Shown here: positions 41,772 through 52,505 of the stretch, piece by piece
Numbering within the stretch: position 1 is the stretch's first letter
Layout: each line of letters starts with the position of its first letter
Source: Thermoflexus sp.
Lineage (GTDB): Bacteria; Chloroflexota; Anaerolineae; Aggregatilineales; Aggregatilineaceae
Direction of reading: 5' to 3'
Assembly: GCA_020724465.1 (NCBI GenBank)
Contig: DYGX01000024.1
Location: 1 to 52,896 of the forward strand
Length of the DNA: 52,896 bases
Made by a program: the position numbers and the translations under genes
The notes under the pieces: model-generated
Databases searched by the model: none
Seen by the model: the letters and a program-made list of their open reading frames with translations, nothing else
What the model was told of the DNA's origin: nothing

Positions 41772-42686
41772 ATGAATACGCGTGAATGGGCGCTCGTCGC
41801 CTTTACCATCCTGGCTCAAATGTCGGTCGGTTCGTTCCTGGTGTTGGGCGCGGTGCACTTCCTGGCGAAGCGCAAGGCGGGCGAGGCCGAGGCCGACCGC
41901 CTGAGCGACCGCGCGCTGCTCGCCATCGGCCCGGTGCTGATTCTAGGCATGATCGCCTCGCTCTTCCACCTGGAGAACCCGGCCAACGCCTACCGCGCCG
42001 TGATGAATATCGGCTCGTCGTGGCTCAGCCGCGAGATCTTCTTCGGTGTCTTGTTCGCGGCGGTCGGCTTCCTGTTCGCGATCATGCAGTGGCGCAAGCT
42101 CGCCTCACCCACCGTGCGGATCGCCGTGGCGGGGGTGGCGGCGCTCATCGGCGTGGCGCTGGTCTATAGCATGGCGCGCGTCTATATGCTGCCCAACCAG
42201 CCGAGCTGGAACAGCGCCGCAACGCCGCTGTCGTTCTTTGCCACCACCCTGCTGCTGGGCGCGCTGGCGATGGGCGCGGCCTTCAGCGTCAACTACACCT
42301 ATCTGAAAGCCCGCCGCCAGCCCGCGCTACAGACCCAGTCCGACCTGCTGCGGGATGCCCTGCGCTGGATCGCCCTGGCGTCGATCGTGCTGCTCGGCTT
42401 CCAGATGGTGATCATCTCCGCGGACCTGGTCAACCAGAGCGCCGGCGATGCCGCCGCCACCGTGGCGAAGATCGGCGAGGAATACGGCGCGATCTTCGTC
42501 CTGCGCGTGGCGCTGGTGTTCCTGGGCGCGGGGGTCTTTGCCTTCTTCCTGTACAAGAACGCGGCCAGCGCGGCCAAGGAGCAGGTGCTGGCAAATCTGG
42601 TCTACGGCGCGTTTGCCCTCGTCCTGGTGGCCGAGGTGCTGGGCCGCTTCCTGTTCTACGCGACGCACACCCGGATCGGCATCTAG
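41772..42686 (+). CDS. dmsC: DmsC-type quinol-oxidising membrane anchor
   Basis: The 304-residue membrane protein has eight helices, beginning MNTREWALVAFTILAQMSVG. A conserved short motif SLFHLENPANAYRAVMNIGS and SWLSREI are hallmarks of the DmsC family and provide the quinol-site residues near the outer surface. It anchors DmsAB and oxidises menaquinol. The ATG at 41772 has GAGGTG six bases upstream; a GTG at 41766 is the alternative. The truncated fragment at 100-450 is a paralog of its last third. Confidence 0.9.
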   Translation: MNTREWALVAFTILAQMSVGSFLVLGAVHFLAKRKAGEAEADRLSDRALLAIGPVLILGMIASLFHLENPANAYRAVMNIGSSWLSREIFFGVLFAAVGFLFAIMQWRKLASPTVRIAVAGVAALIGVALVYSMARVYMLPNQPSWNSAATPLSFFATTLLLGALAMGAAFSVNYTYLKARRQPALQTQSDLLRDALRWIALASIVLLGFQMVIISADLVNQSAGDAAATVAKIGEEYGAIFVLRVALVFLGAGVFAFFLYKNAASAAKEQVLANLVYGAFALVLVAEVLGRFLFYATHTRIGI

Positions 42687-42722
42687 CCGCCGCGCCGGGC
42701 CGCGCGCCCGCGCAGCCATCCC

Positions 42723-42757
42723 CCACCCCCTACCGGTGCGGCAGGGGGTGGTTTTTT
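42723..42757 (+). terminator. Intrinsic terminator of the dms operon
   Basis: Nine-bp arms CCACCCCCT (42723-42731) and complement (42743-42751) enclose an 11-nt loop, followed by T6 (42752-42757). The site lies 37 bp after the dmsC stop. Confidence 0.92.
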
Positions 42758-42764
42758 ATGACGC

Positions 42765-42855
42765 GCCCCTCAACCCCCGGCCCGTGCCACCTCAAAGCCC
42801 CTCTCCCCGCGACGTAGTCGCAAGAGGGAGAGGGGTGCAGGGTGCGGGGCAAGAC
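42765..42855 (+). repeat. C/G-rich intergenic repeat (copy 7, internally deleted)
   Basis: It has the start (CCCCTCAACCCCCGGCCC) and end (from GTGCCACCTCAAAGCCCCTC through GCGGGGCAAGAC) of copies 5/6, with the middle ~90 bp missing. The junction falls at a short CGGCCC repeat. The rest of 42687-43069 holds only the terminator and the upstream region of the FAS1 gene. Confidence 0.9.
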
Positions 42856-43069
42856 CCCCGCCTGTGGCGATCCGCTGTTTTTGGGTGGCGGGCGCAGCTT
42901 GCTGCGATCAACCCGCGACCGGCGCTTCCCGTCACGCTCCGCGCAGCGCCCTTCCCCGGCCCAGGCCGCGTTTATTCGCCACTGCTCATATGGTTATCAG
43001 GCTCCACTAAACAAACGCCACGACAATATGCCGCAACAGGTTCGATCATCACACGGAGAGAAAACAACC

Positions 43070-44182
43070 ATGCGCAAGTATCTCGTTCTGCTGCTCACGT
43101 TCGCCGTGCTCGCGGTGTCGGTGGTCCCGGCGGTCGCGCAGGAGCAAAGAGACATCGTCGATATCGCCGTGGAAGATGGCCGCTTCACGACGCTGGTCGC
43201 CGCCGTCCAGGCCGCCGGGCTGGTAGACGCGCTGAAGGGTGAAGGCCCGCTGACAGTCTTCGCGCCCACCGACGACGCCTTCGCCGCGCTGCCCGAGGGC
43301 ACCGTCGAGGCGCTGCTGGCGGATATCCCCACCCTGACCGACATCCTGCTCTACCACGTCGTCTCCGGCCAGGCGATGGCGGCGGACGTGGCCGGCATGA
43401 CGGCTGCAACCACGCTCAACGGGCTGGATGTGTCGATCAAGGTGGAAGATGGCACCGTCTACCTGAACGACACGGTGCAGGTGATCCTCACCGACATCGA
43501 AGCGGCAAACGGGGTGATCCACGTCATCGACGCGGTGCTGCTGCCGCCCTTCTCAGTGACCAATAACCGCGCCAATAACCTGAACTTCCGCAGCGGACCG
43601 GGCCTGAACCGCAGCATCATCGGCACGTTCCCGGCGGGGGCGCGCGCCGAGGCGCTGGCTCGCAACGAGGCCGGGGACTGGGTTCAGATCAAGAACGCGG
43701 GCGAGATCGGCTGGGTCTTCGCGCCCCTGACCACACCCAGCGGCGATCTGATGTCGCTGCCGGTGGCGCCGGGCACCATCGCGGAGATCGCCGCAGCCGA
43801 TGGCCGCTTCACGACGCTGGTCGCCGCGGTCCAGGCCGCCGGGCTGGTGGACGCGCTGAATGGGGACGGCCCGCTGACGGTCTTCGCGCCCACCGACGAC
43901 GCCTTCGCCGCGCTGCCCGAGGGCACCGTCGAGGCGCTGCTGGCGGATATCCCCACCCTGACCGACATCCTGCTCTACCACGTCGTCTCCGGCCAGGCGA
44001 TGGCGGCGGACGTGGCCGGCATGTCCTCGGTGACGACGCTGCAAGGGGCCGACATCAGCATCCGGGTCGAGGGCGGGAATGTCTACCTCAACGACACGGT
44101 GCAGGTGATCCTCACCGATATCACCGCCTCGAACGGGGTGATCCACGTCATCGACGCGGTGCTGCTGCCGCCTGGGATGTAA
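43070..44182 (+). CDS. Secreted FAS1-SH3-FAS1 protein
   Basis: The 370-residue precursor has a signal peptide cut near residue 23 (VVPAVAQ). Two fasciclin-1 domains follow (~residues 27-160 and ~240-370), each with [40 protein letters not shown] and [18 protein letters not shown] and ending [15 protein letters not shown] or a close variant. A bacterial SH3 domain lies between them (~165-235: [28 protein letters not shown]). FAS1 domains mediate surface adhesion. GGAGAG precedes the ATG at 43070. It is monocistronic, with a strong terminator at 44211-44242. Confidence 0.92.
   Translation: MRKYLVLLLTFAVLAVSVVPAVAQEQRDIVDIAVEDGRFTTLVAAVQAAGLVDALKGEGPLTVFAPTDDAFAALPEGTVEALLADIPTLTDILLYHVVSGQAMAADVAGMTAATTLNGLDVSIKVEDGTVYLNDTVQVILTDIEAANGVIHVIDAVLLPPFSVTNNRANNLNFRSGPGLNRSIIGTFPAGARAEALARNEAGDWVQIKNAGEIGWVFAPLTTPSGDLMSLPVAPGTIAEIAAADGRFTTLVAAVQAAGLVDALNGDGPLTVFAPTDDAFAALPEGTVEALLADIPTLTDILLYHVVSGQAMAADVAGMSSVTTLQGADISIRVEGGNVYLNDTVQVILTDITASNGVIHVIDAVLLPPGM
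43175..43399 (+). repeat. 225-bp FAS1 intragenic repeat, unit 1
   Basis: It is nearly identical to 43799-44023 (offset 624 bp); the few differences cluster near LVDAL. Sequence outside the block is clearly diverged between the two FAS1 domains. Confidence 0.95.
43799..44023 (+). repeat. 225-bp FAS1 intragenic repeat, unit 2
   Basis: Second copy of 43175-43399, pointing to gene conversion between the two fasciclin domains. Confidence 0.95.
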
Positions 44183-44210
44183 GCGGCACGCTCTACCCAG
44201 GGACACGACA

Positions 44211-44242
44211 GCGGCCGGGATGCGCATCCCGGCCGCTTTTTT
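44211..44242 (+). terminator. Intrinsic terminator of the FAS1 gene
   Basis: A perfect 26-bp palindrome (GCGGCCGGGATGC and its complement, 44211-44236) is followed by six Ts. Confidence 0.93.
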
Positions 44243-44246
44243 GTTA

Positions 44247-44360
44247 CCCCTCAACCCCCGGCCCCGCGCTGCGGGGGAGAAGGGGAGAACGACCCGTGCC
44301 CAAACAAAGCCCCTCTCCCCGCGACGTAGTCGCAAGAGGGAGAGGGGTGCGGGGTGAGGG
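44247..44360 (+). repeat. C/G-rich intergenic repeat (copy 8)
   Basis: CCCCTCAACCCCCGGCCCC, GCGCTGCGGGGGAGAAGGGG, the CCCCTCTCCCCGCGACGTAG hairpin and a GCGGGGTGAGGG tail. It lies between convergent genes, directly after the FAS1 terminator. Confidence 0.9.
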
Positions 44361-44373
44361 AAAATGACAGCCG

Positions 44374-44937
44374 CTAGCTGCGCCGGGACATCGAGTGAAC
44401 GTCGAGCAGGCGCCGGCGACGTTTGACGACCCAACGGCGCCGCAATACCACCGCCAGCACCAGGGCGATGATGACGCTCGCCCCGCCAAGCAACCAGGCG
44501 ACCACCGTCAGGATGCGGCTGAGATCGCTGTGGGTGGCCGGGGCCGGCGCGCCGTCCGGATCGCCGGCCCCGGCCAGCAGCGGCTCGTCGATGGTCTGCC
44601 CCAGCACGTCCAGTTGGCCGCTGACGCTCTCCAGCTTCTCGTCGATTTCGTCCAGGCTGAGCAGCACCTCGGGATCGTCGCTGCTGGAACGCAGCTGCTC
44701 GACGGTGTCCTGCAGATCGGCAGCGGTGTCCTGAAGCTCTTCCAGGCTTTGCTGAAGCTCCGCGTCCACCCCCGACTGGCGGGCGACAGACACCGCCAGC
44801 ACGCCCAGCACGCCGACGATCACCAGCGCCAGGACAGCCGCGATCACGCGGTCGAACAGGGAATAGAAATCACGCACTCGCTTCATCGCACGCCGGTCGG
44901 CTGAACTAGAGGCGCCGGAAGCGCCTTGCTGCCCCAT
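44374..44937 (-). CDS. Two-helix membrane protein with periplasmic coiled coil
   Basis: The 187-residue protein has no family I can name. A polar cytoplasmic N-terminus leads to helix 1 (VIAAVLALVIVGVLGVLAVSVA). A heptad-rich extracytoplasmic segment follows (LQQSLEELQDTAADLQDTVE and DEIDEKLESVSGQLDVLGQT). Helix 2 (ILTVVAWLLGGASVIIALVL) and a very basic tail (RRRWVVKRRRRLL) end it. GAGGG lies eight bases before ATG 44937. It lies downstream of the two-component system and the 45054 protein, on the same strand, and may be part of the same envelope-stress set. Confidence 0.7.
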   Translation of the reverse strand: MGQQGASGASSSADRRAMKRVRDFYSLFDRVIAAVLALVIVGVLGVLAVSVARQSGVDAELQQSLEELQDTAADLQDTVEQLRSSSDDPEVLLSLDEIDEKLESVSGQLDVLGQTIDEPLLAGAGDPDGAPAPATHSDLSRILTVVAWLLGGASVIIALVLAVVLRRRWVVKRRRRLLDVHSMSRRS

Positions 44938-45006
44938 TCGTAACACCCTCTAGTATGGCCCGCGCTGCCGGAAATCTCCAACCGCTGGCTGCCACCGGGC
45001 CGGAGC

Positions 45007-45038
45007 AAGAAGGCCGGGAAAGAACGCCCGGCCTTCTT
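45007..45038 (-). terminator. Hairpin between two minus-strand genes
   Basis: Perfect 12-bp arms (AAGAAGGCCGGG at 45007-45018, complement at 45027-45038) with an 8-nt loop, 15 bp after the stop of the 45054 gene. There is no T-run on either strand, so it is a mild terminator or RNA-end stabiliser. Confidence 0.6.
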
Positions 45039-45053
45039 CTGCTGCGGTTCAGC

Positions 45054-45608
45054 TTACATCGAGGTGCGCTGCTCCGCCTGGCCCGCGCCGCCCGGCGCGC
45101 GACCGCGCAGCCACCCCTTCCACGGATGCCCCAGGGTGGCCGAGATGTAGTACAGCGCGCCCAGGATGGCGACCGCCGAGACGATCAGGGTAAAGCGCAG
45201 GGTGTTCGTGCTAACCCGCGCGACCTTCGCCTCAAGGCGCGCCTCGGACTCTGCCCGCAGCGTGACGTTCGAGCCGCGCGTGAGCTGCAGGTCGGACTCG
45301 CCCGGCGGCAGCATGATCTCGGCGGTGTTCATGGCGCTGGCGCCGGACCCTTCACGTGTCGAGCGCACCGAGAGTTCCGGGTTGCTGCTGGAAACGGTGA
45401 AGGCCGCGGTTGATCCCCGCGCCGACAGCACCGCCGGGACCGGCTCTTCTCCGTGGTTGGTGATGACGACCTTCCCGCCGCCCAGCGTGAACTCCAGTTC
45501 GTTACCGGCGTAGGTCTGGCTGCGGGCCGAGGTGATGGCCCAATAGGCGGCGGCCACGATGACGGCGAGAGCCACCACAAGCTTGAGGGCGACTTTGACG
45601 TTCTTCAT
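45054..45608 (-). CDS. Membrane-anchored beta-domain protein with two helices
   Basis: The 184-residue protein has an N-terminal helix (~5-24, LKLVVALAVIVAAAYWAIT). A beta-rich extracytoplasmic domain follows (~28-130: LEFTLGGGKVVITNHGEEPV, SNPELSVRST). A second helix (~140-160, FTLIVSAVAILGALYYISAT) leads to a short basic cytoplasmic tail. I know no family for it. AGGAG lies seven bases before ATG 45608. A direct-repeat site (45699-45728) lies upstream, which suggests control by the adjacent response regulator. Confidence 0.7.
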   Translation of the reverse strand: MKNVKVALKLVVALAVIVAAAYWAITSARSQTYAGNELEFTLGGGKVVITNHGEEPVPAVLSARGSTAAFTVSSSNPELSVRSTREGSGASAMNTAEIMLPPGESDLQLTRGSNVTLRAESEARLEAKVARVSTNTLRFTLIVSAVAILGALYYISATLGHPWKGWLRGRAPGGAGQAEQRTSM

Positions 45609-45647
45609 GTCTTTGCTCCTGTGATCACGAAACACACCTTGCTTTTC

Positions 45648-45655
45648 ATTTAGCA
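45648..45655 (-). promoter_or_regulatory. Candidate -10 of the 45054-45608 gene
   Basis: TGCTAAAT on the minus strand lies about 40 bases before the ATG, in an AT-rich patch (preceded by TA). It is one A shorter than the TGCTAAAAT elements elsewhere. Confidence 0.35.
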
Positions 45656-45698
45656 TAGCGGGCAGGTGTTAAGAGAGCGTCCAGTTCGCGTCACAGTT

Positions 45699-45728
45699 TT
45701 GAAACATGGCGTGCAGATGTTGAAACAT
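45699..45728 (-). promoter_or_regulatory. Direct repeats spaced 21 bp, candidate response-regulator site
   Basis: ATGTTTCAA occurs at 45728-45720 and again at 45707-45699 (minus-strand reading), exactly 21 bp apart, i.e. two helical turns. The site lies between the histidine-kinase gene and the promoter of the 45054 gene, at about -60 to -85 relative to the predicted RNA start. OmpR-type regulators bind such same-face direct repeats. Confidence 0.5.
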
Positions 45729-46633
45729 CACTCCAGCGGCAGCCGCAGCGTGACGGTGGTGCCCTGGCCGAGGGTGCTGTTCAGGCTCACCGTGCCGTCG
45801 TGATGCGCGATGACCGCGTTGACCACCGCCAGCCCGATCCCGTCGCCGGGGATATGCTCGGTGTTGCCGCCACGATATAGCTCCTCGCCCACCAGCGGCA
45901 GATCCGCCTGGGGAATGCCGATCCCGGTGTCCTGGACGCGAATCAGCACGTCGCCCTCGACCACCTCAACGCTCAGTGTGATGCGATCGCCGGGCCGGGT
46001 GTACTTGAAAGCGTTGTCCAGCAGGTTGTGAACGGCCAGCAACAGCAGGTCGCGGTCGCCCAGCAGCGGCGGCAGTGGGCCGGGGGGCAGCTCGACGGCA
46101 AACTGGCGAGCGGCGAAATCGGGCCGGTCGCGTGCCAGCTCGACCACCTCGCTCACAAAAGCGGCCAGGTCGACCGGTTCGAGATCCAGCGGGATGGCGG
46201 CCAGGTCCGCCAGCTTGCGCAGGTTGAAGATCAGGCGGCTCAGACGCTGCGCCTCAAGCTCCAGAGTGCGGACCGTCTGGCGCTGGTCCGCGTCGTTGAG
46301 CGTCAGCGCCAGGCTGGCGAGGCCGGCGTGCAGGGCTGTCAGCGGGTTCTTGAGCTGATGATCCAGCCGCCGCAGAAAGCGGGCGTGCTCGTCCAGCGCC
46401 GCCTGGCGCATCTGTTCCAGCCGGCGCTGGTGACGGTGGTCCAGAACCAGCGCCAGGATCAGCATCAGCGCCGCGACGATGGCGAGGGTCAGGCCGGAGA
46501 TGATGATCAGAACGTCGAGATCGTCGGGGAACACCAGAATCGAGCGGACATAGCTGACCCGGACCAGCAGCATGACCCCGGCCAGCGCCAGCCCGGCCGG
46601 CAAGAGCAGCCACAGCCACCGGCGCGAGATCAT
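45728..46633 (-). CDS. Sensor histidine kinase
   Basis: The 301-residue membrane kinase has two helices (~7-26 and ~42-65) with a very short outer loop (VSYVRSILVFPDDLD). It has no large sensor domain, so it probably senses within the membrane or via a partner. The H-box RRLDHQLKNPLTALHAG carries the phospho-acceptor His92. The ATPase domain has an N-box VHNLLDNAFKYTRPGD, a G1 region RVQDTGIGIPQ and a G2 region IPGDGIGLAVV. The ATG overlaps the response-regulator stop by four bases. It pairs with the regulator encoded at 46630-47382. Confidence 0.92.
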   Translation of the reverse strand: MISRRWLWLLLPAGLALAGVMLLVRVSYVRSILVFPDDLDVLIIISGLTLAIVAALMLILALVLDHRHQRRLEQMRQAALDEHARFLRRLDHQLKNPLTALHAGLASLALTLNDADQRQTVRTLELEAQRLSRLIFNLRKLADLAAIPLDLEPVDLAAFVSEVVELARDRPDFAARQFAVELPPGPLPPLLGDRDLLLLAVHNLLDNAFKYTRPGDRITLSVEVVEGDVLIRVQDTGIGIPQADLPLVGEELYRGGNTEHIPGDGIGLAVVNAVIAHHDGTVSLNSTLGQGTTVTLRLPLE

Positions 46634-47382
46634 GTGGGCGCTTCGTCCACGTCGCCGATGAAGCGGTAGCCCTGCCCGGCGACGGTCTCGACATAGCGCG
46701 GGTGGGCCGGGTCGTCGGCCAGGGCTTTGCGCAGCTCGGTGATGCGGGTATCGACCACCCGCTCGCCGACGACCCGCTCCCAACCCCAGATCTCGCTGAG
46801 CAGCCGCTCGCGGGTAATGACCTCGTCCGGGTGGGTCATCAGGTATTCGAGGATGGCGAAGGCTTTGGGCGTCAGGGGGATCTCGGCGCCATCGACGAAC
46901 ACGCGGCGCGAGGTGCGGTCGATCATCAGTCGGCCGCTCGTCAGCCGCCGCGCCGAACTCAGCGTGCGGATGCCGGGGCGGGCGCGGCGCAGCACGGCGC
47001 GGATGCGCACCACCAGCTCCTGCGGGTCAAAGGGCTTGTTCAGATAATCGTCCGCCCCTTCTTCCAGCGCCATGATGCGCTCGGCGGTGCCGCTGATCTG
47101 CGTCAGGAGGATGACCGGCGTCCAGTCACCGCGACCGCGCAGGCGGCGCAGCGTCTCGCGGCCGTCCAGGCGCGGCATGAGCACGTCGAGCACGATCAGG
47201 TCCGGGCGAAGCTGCTCGAGCGTCTCAAGCGCCTGCTCGCCGTTCTGCGCCACGCTCACCTCGAAGCCGGAAAGCTGCAAGAAGGTCGTCAGCGTCGAGG
47301 TGATCGAGGCTTCGTCGTCCACCAACAGAATGTGTGGCTTGGCCTGGCTGCCGGGGGCTGGGCTGGGATAGCGCGACTTCAC
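46630..47382 (-). CDS. OmpR/PhoB-type response regulator
   Basis: The 250-residue protein has a receiver domain (residues ~16-135) with the acidic pocket VDDE, the phospho-acceptor Asp66 in DLIVLDVLMPRLDG, and the conserved Lys in LNKPFDPQE. A winged-helix DNA-binding domain (~150-245) has ILEYLMTHPDEVITRERLLS, VDTRITELRKAL and VRGQGYRF-like ending VAGQGYRFIG. The start is a GTG at 47382 with GGAG eight bases upstream. It forms a coupled pair with the kinase. The direct repeats at 45699-45728 are a plausible target. Confidence 0.93.
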   Translation of the reverse strand: MKSRYPSPAPGSQAKPHILLVDDEASITSTLTTFLQLSGFEVSVAQNGEQALETLEQLRPDLIVLDVLMPRLDGRETLRRLRGRGDWTPVILLTQISGTAERIMALEEGADDYLNKPFDPQELVVRIRAVLRRARPGIRTLSSARRLTSGRLMIDRTSRRVFVDGAEIPLTPKAFAILEYLMTHPDEVITRERLLSEIWGWERVVGERVVDTRITELRKALADDPAHPRYVETVAGQGYRFIGDVDEAPT

Positions 47383-47410
47383 AGGCGGCGCTCCGATCCG
47401 TTCGAGACCC

Positions 47411-47427
47411 GCCGGGCACAGCCCGGC
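47411..47427 (-). promoter_or_regulatory. Leader hairpin of the response-regulator gene
   Basis: GCCGGGC and its complement with a 3-nt loop lie in the short 5' leader between the predicted RNA start (~47435) and the GTG. It could also serve as a weak terminator for the upstream ABC operon. Confidence 0.4.
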
Positions 47428-47441
47428 GTTTGTCGCCTATT

Positions 47442-47450
47442 ATTTTAGCA
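47442..47450 (-). promoter_or_regulatory. Extended -10 promoter of the two-component operon
   Basis: TGCTAAAAT on the minus strand (TGn plus TAAAAT) stands in an otherwise GC-rich gap. It is identical to the element at 8779-8787. No good -35 is visible, as expected for extended -10 promoters. Confidence 0.55.
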
Positions 47451-47478
47451 CATGCGCCCGCCGCGCCCGGCCCGCGCC

Positions 47479-48780
<1,302 letters not shown>

Positions 48781-48783
48781 GTG

Positions 48784-50510
<1,727 letters not shown>

Positions 50511-50517
<7 letters not shown>

Positions 50518-50582
50518 AGGCTCGCTCCCGGGACGCGGATGAACCGCAACAGCAGAAATGGCGGCAGGTTAGGCAGGATCAT
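50511..50582 (-). CDS. 23-residue leader peptide coupled to the ABC permease
   Basis: A small frame starts at ATG 50582 with an excellent GGAGG six bases upstream and ends in TGA at 50511-50513, overlapping the permease start (ATGCTGA). The peptide is hydrophobic (MILPNLPPFLLLRFIRVPGA, then three more residues). Its ribosome site is locked in the hairpin 50583-50617, so its translation, and by coupling that of the permease, is probably regulated. Too short for homology; support is positional. Confidence 0.5.
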
Positions 50583-50617
50583 CGCGAACCTCCGAAGGTC
50601 TGCTCTCGGAGGTCGCG
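50583..50617 (-). promoter_or_regulatory. Hairpin sequestering the leader-peptide Shine-Dalgarno
   Basis: On the minus strand CGCGACCTCCGA (50617-50606) pairs with TCGGAGGTTCGCG (50595-50583), one bulge, around a 10-nt loop. The 3' arm contains the GGAGG (50593-50589) and ends one base before the ATG. Opening of this hairpin should be needed for initiation. Confidence 0.7.
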
Positions 50618-50628
50618 GAGGGGCGCGG

Positions 50629-50739
50629 TCAGGACGCGCGCGCGGGGCCGGACATCCGAGAGAGCTGGACGCGTTGTTCGGTTGGATCTGGCTCCTGGGT
50701 CAGCCGCCCAGGGCTAGATAACGGATATTCGTCGCTCAT
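50629..50739 (-). CDS. Possible 36-residue upstream ORF in the ABC leader
   Basis: ATG 50739 is preceded by GGTGAG. It encodes a polar peptide (MSDEYPLSSPGRLTQE...) ending at 50629, 12 bases before the SD-sequestering hairpin. Ribosomes finishing this frame would reach the hairpin and could influence its folding. The ribosome site is close to the ATG, and coding status is uncertain. Confidence 0.3.
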   Translation of the reverse strand: MSDEYPLSSPGRLTQEPDPTEQRVQLSRMSGPARAS

Positions 50740-50762
50740 CTCACCACTCAATCGATCTGCCA

Positions 50763-50774
50763 GGGCCGAAGCCC
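50763..50774 (-). promoter_or_regulatory. UUCG-loop hairpin at the ABC mRNA 5' end
   Basis: GGGC-TTCG-GCCC on the minus strand lies within a few bases of the predicted transcription start (~50776). Such a hairpin would protect the mRNA 5' end. Confidence 0.55.
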
Positions 50775-50782
50775 ATCGTGTG

Positions 50783-50811
50783 ATTGTCCGACAAAATGCG
50801 CGATTCGTCAA
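50783..50811 (-). promoter_or_regulatory. Promoter of the ABC transporter operon
   Basis: TTGACG (50811-50806), a 17-bp spacer and GACAAT (50788-50783) give the same boxes as the DUF6062 riboswitch promoter. It predicts a leader of about 260 nt before the permease. The rest of 50740-51053 holds the divergent upstream region of the MFS gene, with no gene visible. Confidence 0.7.
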
Positions 50812-51053
50812 TTGAAAACGCTGAGCGCCACAGGGCAAACGCGGCAGAATTATTTCGATTCCACGGGACCTTTGACAATCGCGGCGCGTGCCAAAGCGAG
50901 ATAGCGGTCCGGAAAGGCTCTCGACGGCTCAGACAAGGTTTCATGTGTGCGCGCTGTCACAATTGCCTATTGACGGTGCGGGCCGATCGAGAGAGAGTCT
51001 GGGTGCAGGCCCTCGCTACTCGCTTTTGCGCGGCTGCGGAAGGGAATCCCTCC

Positions 51054-52298
51054 ATGGGCTGGAAGCGTCCGTTCTTCACCTTATGGATCGGGCAGGCGTT
51101 TTCCCTGCTGGGCAGCCAGCTGGTGCAGTTCGCCCTGGTGTGGTGGCTCACCCGGACCACCGGATCGGCAGCCGTCCTGGCGACCGCCTCGCTGATCGCG
51201 CTGCTGCCCAATGTCTTCCTCAGTCCGATCGCCGGGCCGCTGATCGACCGCTGGAACCGCCGGACGGTTATGCTCGTGGCCGACAGCGGGATCGCGCTGG
51301 TCACGCTGGGGCTGATCGCCGTGTTTGCCGCCGGCGAGGCGCGCCCCTGGATGATCTATCTGGCCATGCTGGCGCGGGCGGTGGGCAGTGTCTTCCACTA
51401 CCCGGCGATGAACGCGTCCGTCTCGCTGATGGTTCCGCACGACGAATTGGGCCGCGTGCAGGGCATGAACGCGACCCTGAACGGGGCCATGACCATTGCC
51501 GCCCCGCCCCTCGGCGCGCTGCTGATCGAGGCGCTGCCGATGCAGACGGCGCTGAGCGTGGACATCTTCACGGCGCTGTTCGGCCTCGGCGCGCTGCTGA
51601 CGGTTCGCGTTCCGCAACCGCCGCGTGTGGCAGCCGCCGGGGCGCTGAACGTCCCGCGCGAGCTGGCGGACGCGCTGCGCTACATGCGCAGCCTGCCCGG
51701 CATGATGATCCTGGTCAGCATGGCGGTCGCCATCAACTTCGTGCTGATCCCGGCGGGGGCGCTGCTGCCCCTGCTGGTCAAGGATCATTTCGGCGGGGGC
51801 GCGCAGGCGTTCGGCTGGGTTGAGTCCTCGCACGGGATCGGCGTGGTGGCCGGCGGCCTGATTCTGAGCGTGTGGGGCGGGTTCAAGCGGAAAATGGTCA
51901 CCTCGCAGGTGGGCGTGGTGGGCATCGGGATCGGCAATCTGGCATTGGGCGTCGCGCCGGGGACGCTCTTCGCGGCGGCGCTGGCGGCGGCCTTCCTGAC
52001 CGGCCTGATGCTGGCCTTCAACGGGGCGGCCTACGCCGTGCTGCAATCAACCATTCTGCCGGAGATGCAGGGCCGGGTCTTCACGCTGATCAGCAGCCTG
52101 ACAACCGCCGTCTCCCCGCTGAGCCTGGCCGTCGCCGGGCCGCTGGCCGAAGCGTTCGGCGTGCAGGTCTGGTACGTGCTGGGCGGCGTGATCTGCGTGC
52201 TGATGGGGTCGCTGGCGCTGATGACGCCGTCCATCGTCAACGCGGAGCGGCTCGCCGCCGAGCGCAACGCGGTGATCCTGGCCGAGCGTGGGGCGTGA
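51054..52298 (+). CDS. MFS transporter (MFS_3/macrolide-efflux-like)
   Basis: The 414-residue protein has 12 hydrophobic helices. It starts KRPFFTLWIGQAFSLLGSQL, then WWLTRTTGSAAVLA and SPIAGPLIDRWNRRTVMLVA, the conserved loop 2-3 of the DHA3-type (Mef-like) drug efflux family. The ATG at 51054 is preceded by AAGGGA; the longer open frame has no domain support. It is monocistronic and divergent from the ABC operon. Substrate unknown; such pumps are common and do not by themselves imply antibiotic resistance. Confidence 0.88.
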   Translation: MGWKRPFFTLWIGQAFSLLGSQLVQFALVWWLTRTTGSAAVLATASLIALLPNVFLSPIAGPLIDRWNRRTVMLVADSGIALVTLGLIAVFAAGEARPWMIYLAMLARAVGSVFHYPAMNASVSLMVPHDELGRVQGMNATLNGAMTIAAPPLGALLIEALPMQTALSVDIFTALFGLGALLTVRVPQPPRVAAAGALNVPRELADALRYMRSLPGMMILVSMAVAINFVLIPAGALLPLLVKDHFGGGAQAFGWVESSHGIGVVAGGLILSVWGGFKRKMVTSQVGVVGIGIGNLALGVAPGTLFAAALAAAFLTGLMLAFNGAAYAVLQSTILPEMQGRVFTLISSLTTAVSPLSLAVAGPLAEAFGVQVWYVLGGVICVLMGSLALMTPSIVNAERLAAERNAVILAERGA

Positions 52299-52382
52299 GC
52301 GGCGCGCCGCGAGGGCACGCAGGCATAGACGCAAAAGGGCCGGTTCCCCCGGCCCTCATCGCTGTGCAGCGGACATAGGTTT

Positions 52383-52436
52383 CCCCTCATCCCAAACCCC
52401 TCTCCCTTTGCGACTGCGCGCGGGGAGAGGGGCTTT
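52383..52436 (-). repeat. C/G-rich intergenic repeat (copy 9, inverted)
   Basis: In reverse orientation relative to the others, it reads AAAGCCCCTCTCCCCGCGCG, CAGTCGCAAAGGGAGAGGGG, TTTGGGATGAGGGG on the minus strand. It lies between the MFS gene and the convergent mini-gene. Confidence 0.85.
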
Positions 52437-52505
52437 TAGCCGCCGGAGGTGCTCTCCTTTTCCCCCGGCGGGCAGGGCTGGGAGCCGAAAAGTGCATCGC
52501 AGACT

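Noticed and set aside
50629-50776. Guanidine (ykkC) riboswitch in the ABC transporter leader
   Set aside because: Such transporters are frequent ykkC targets, but the conserved GGGTTCCG/ACGG core is absent; only generic hairpins are visible.
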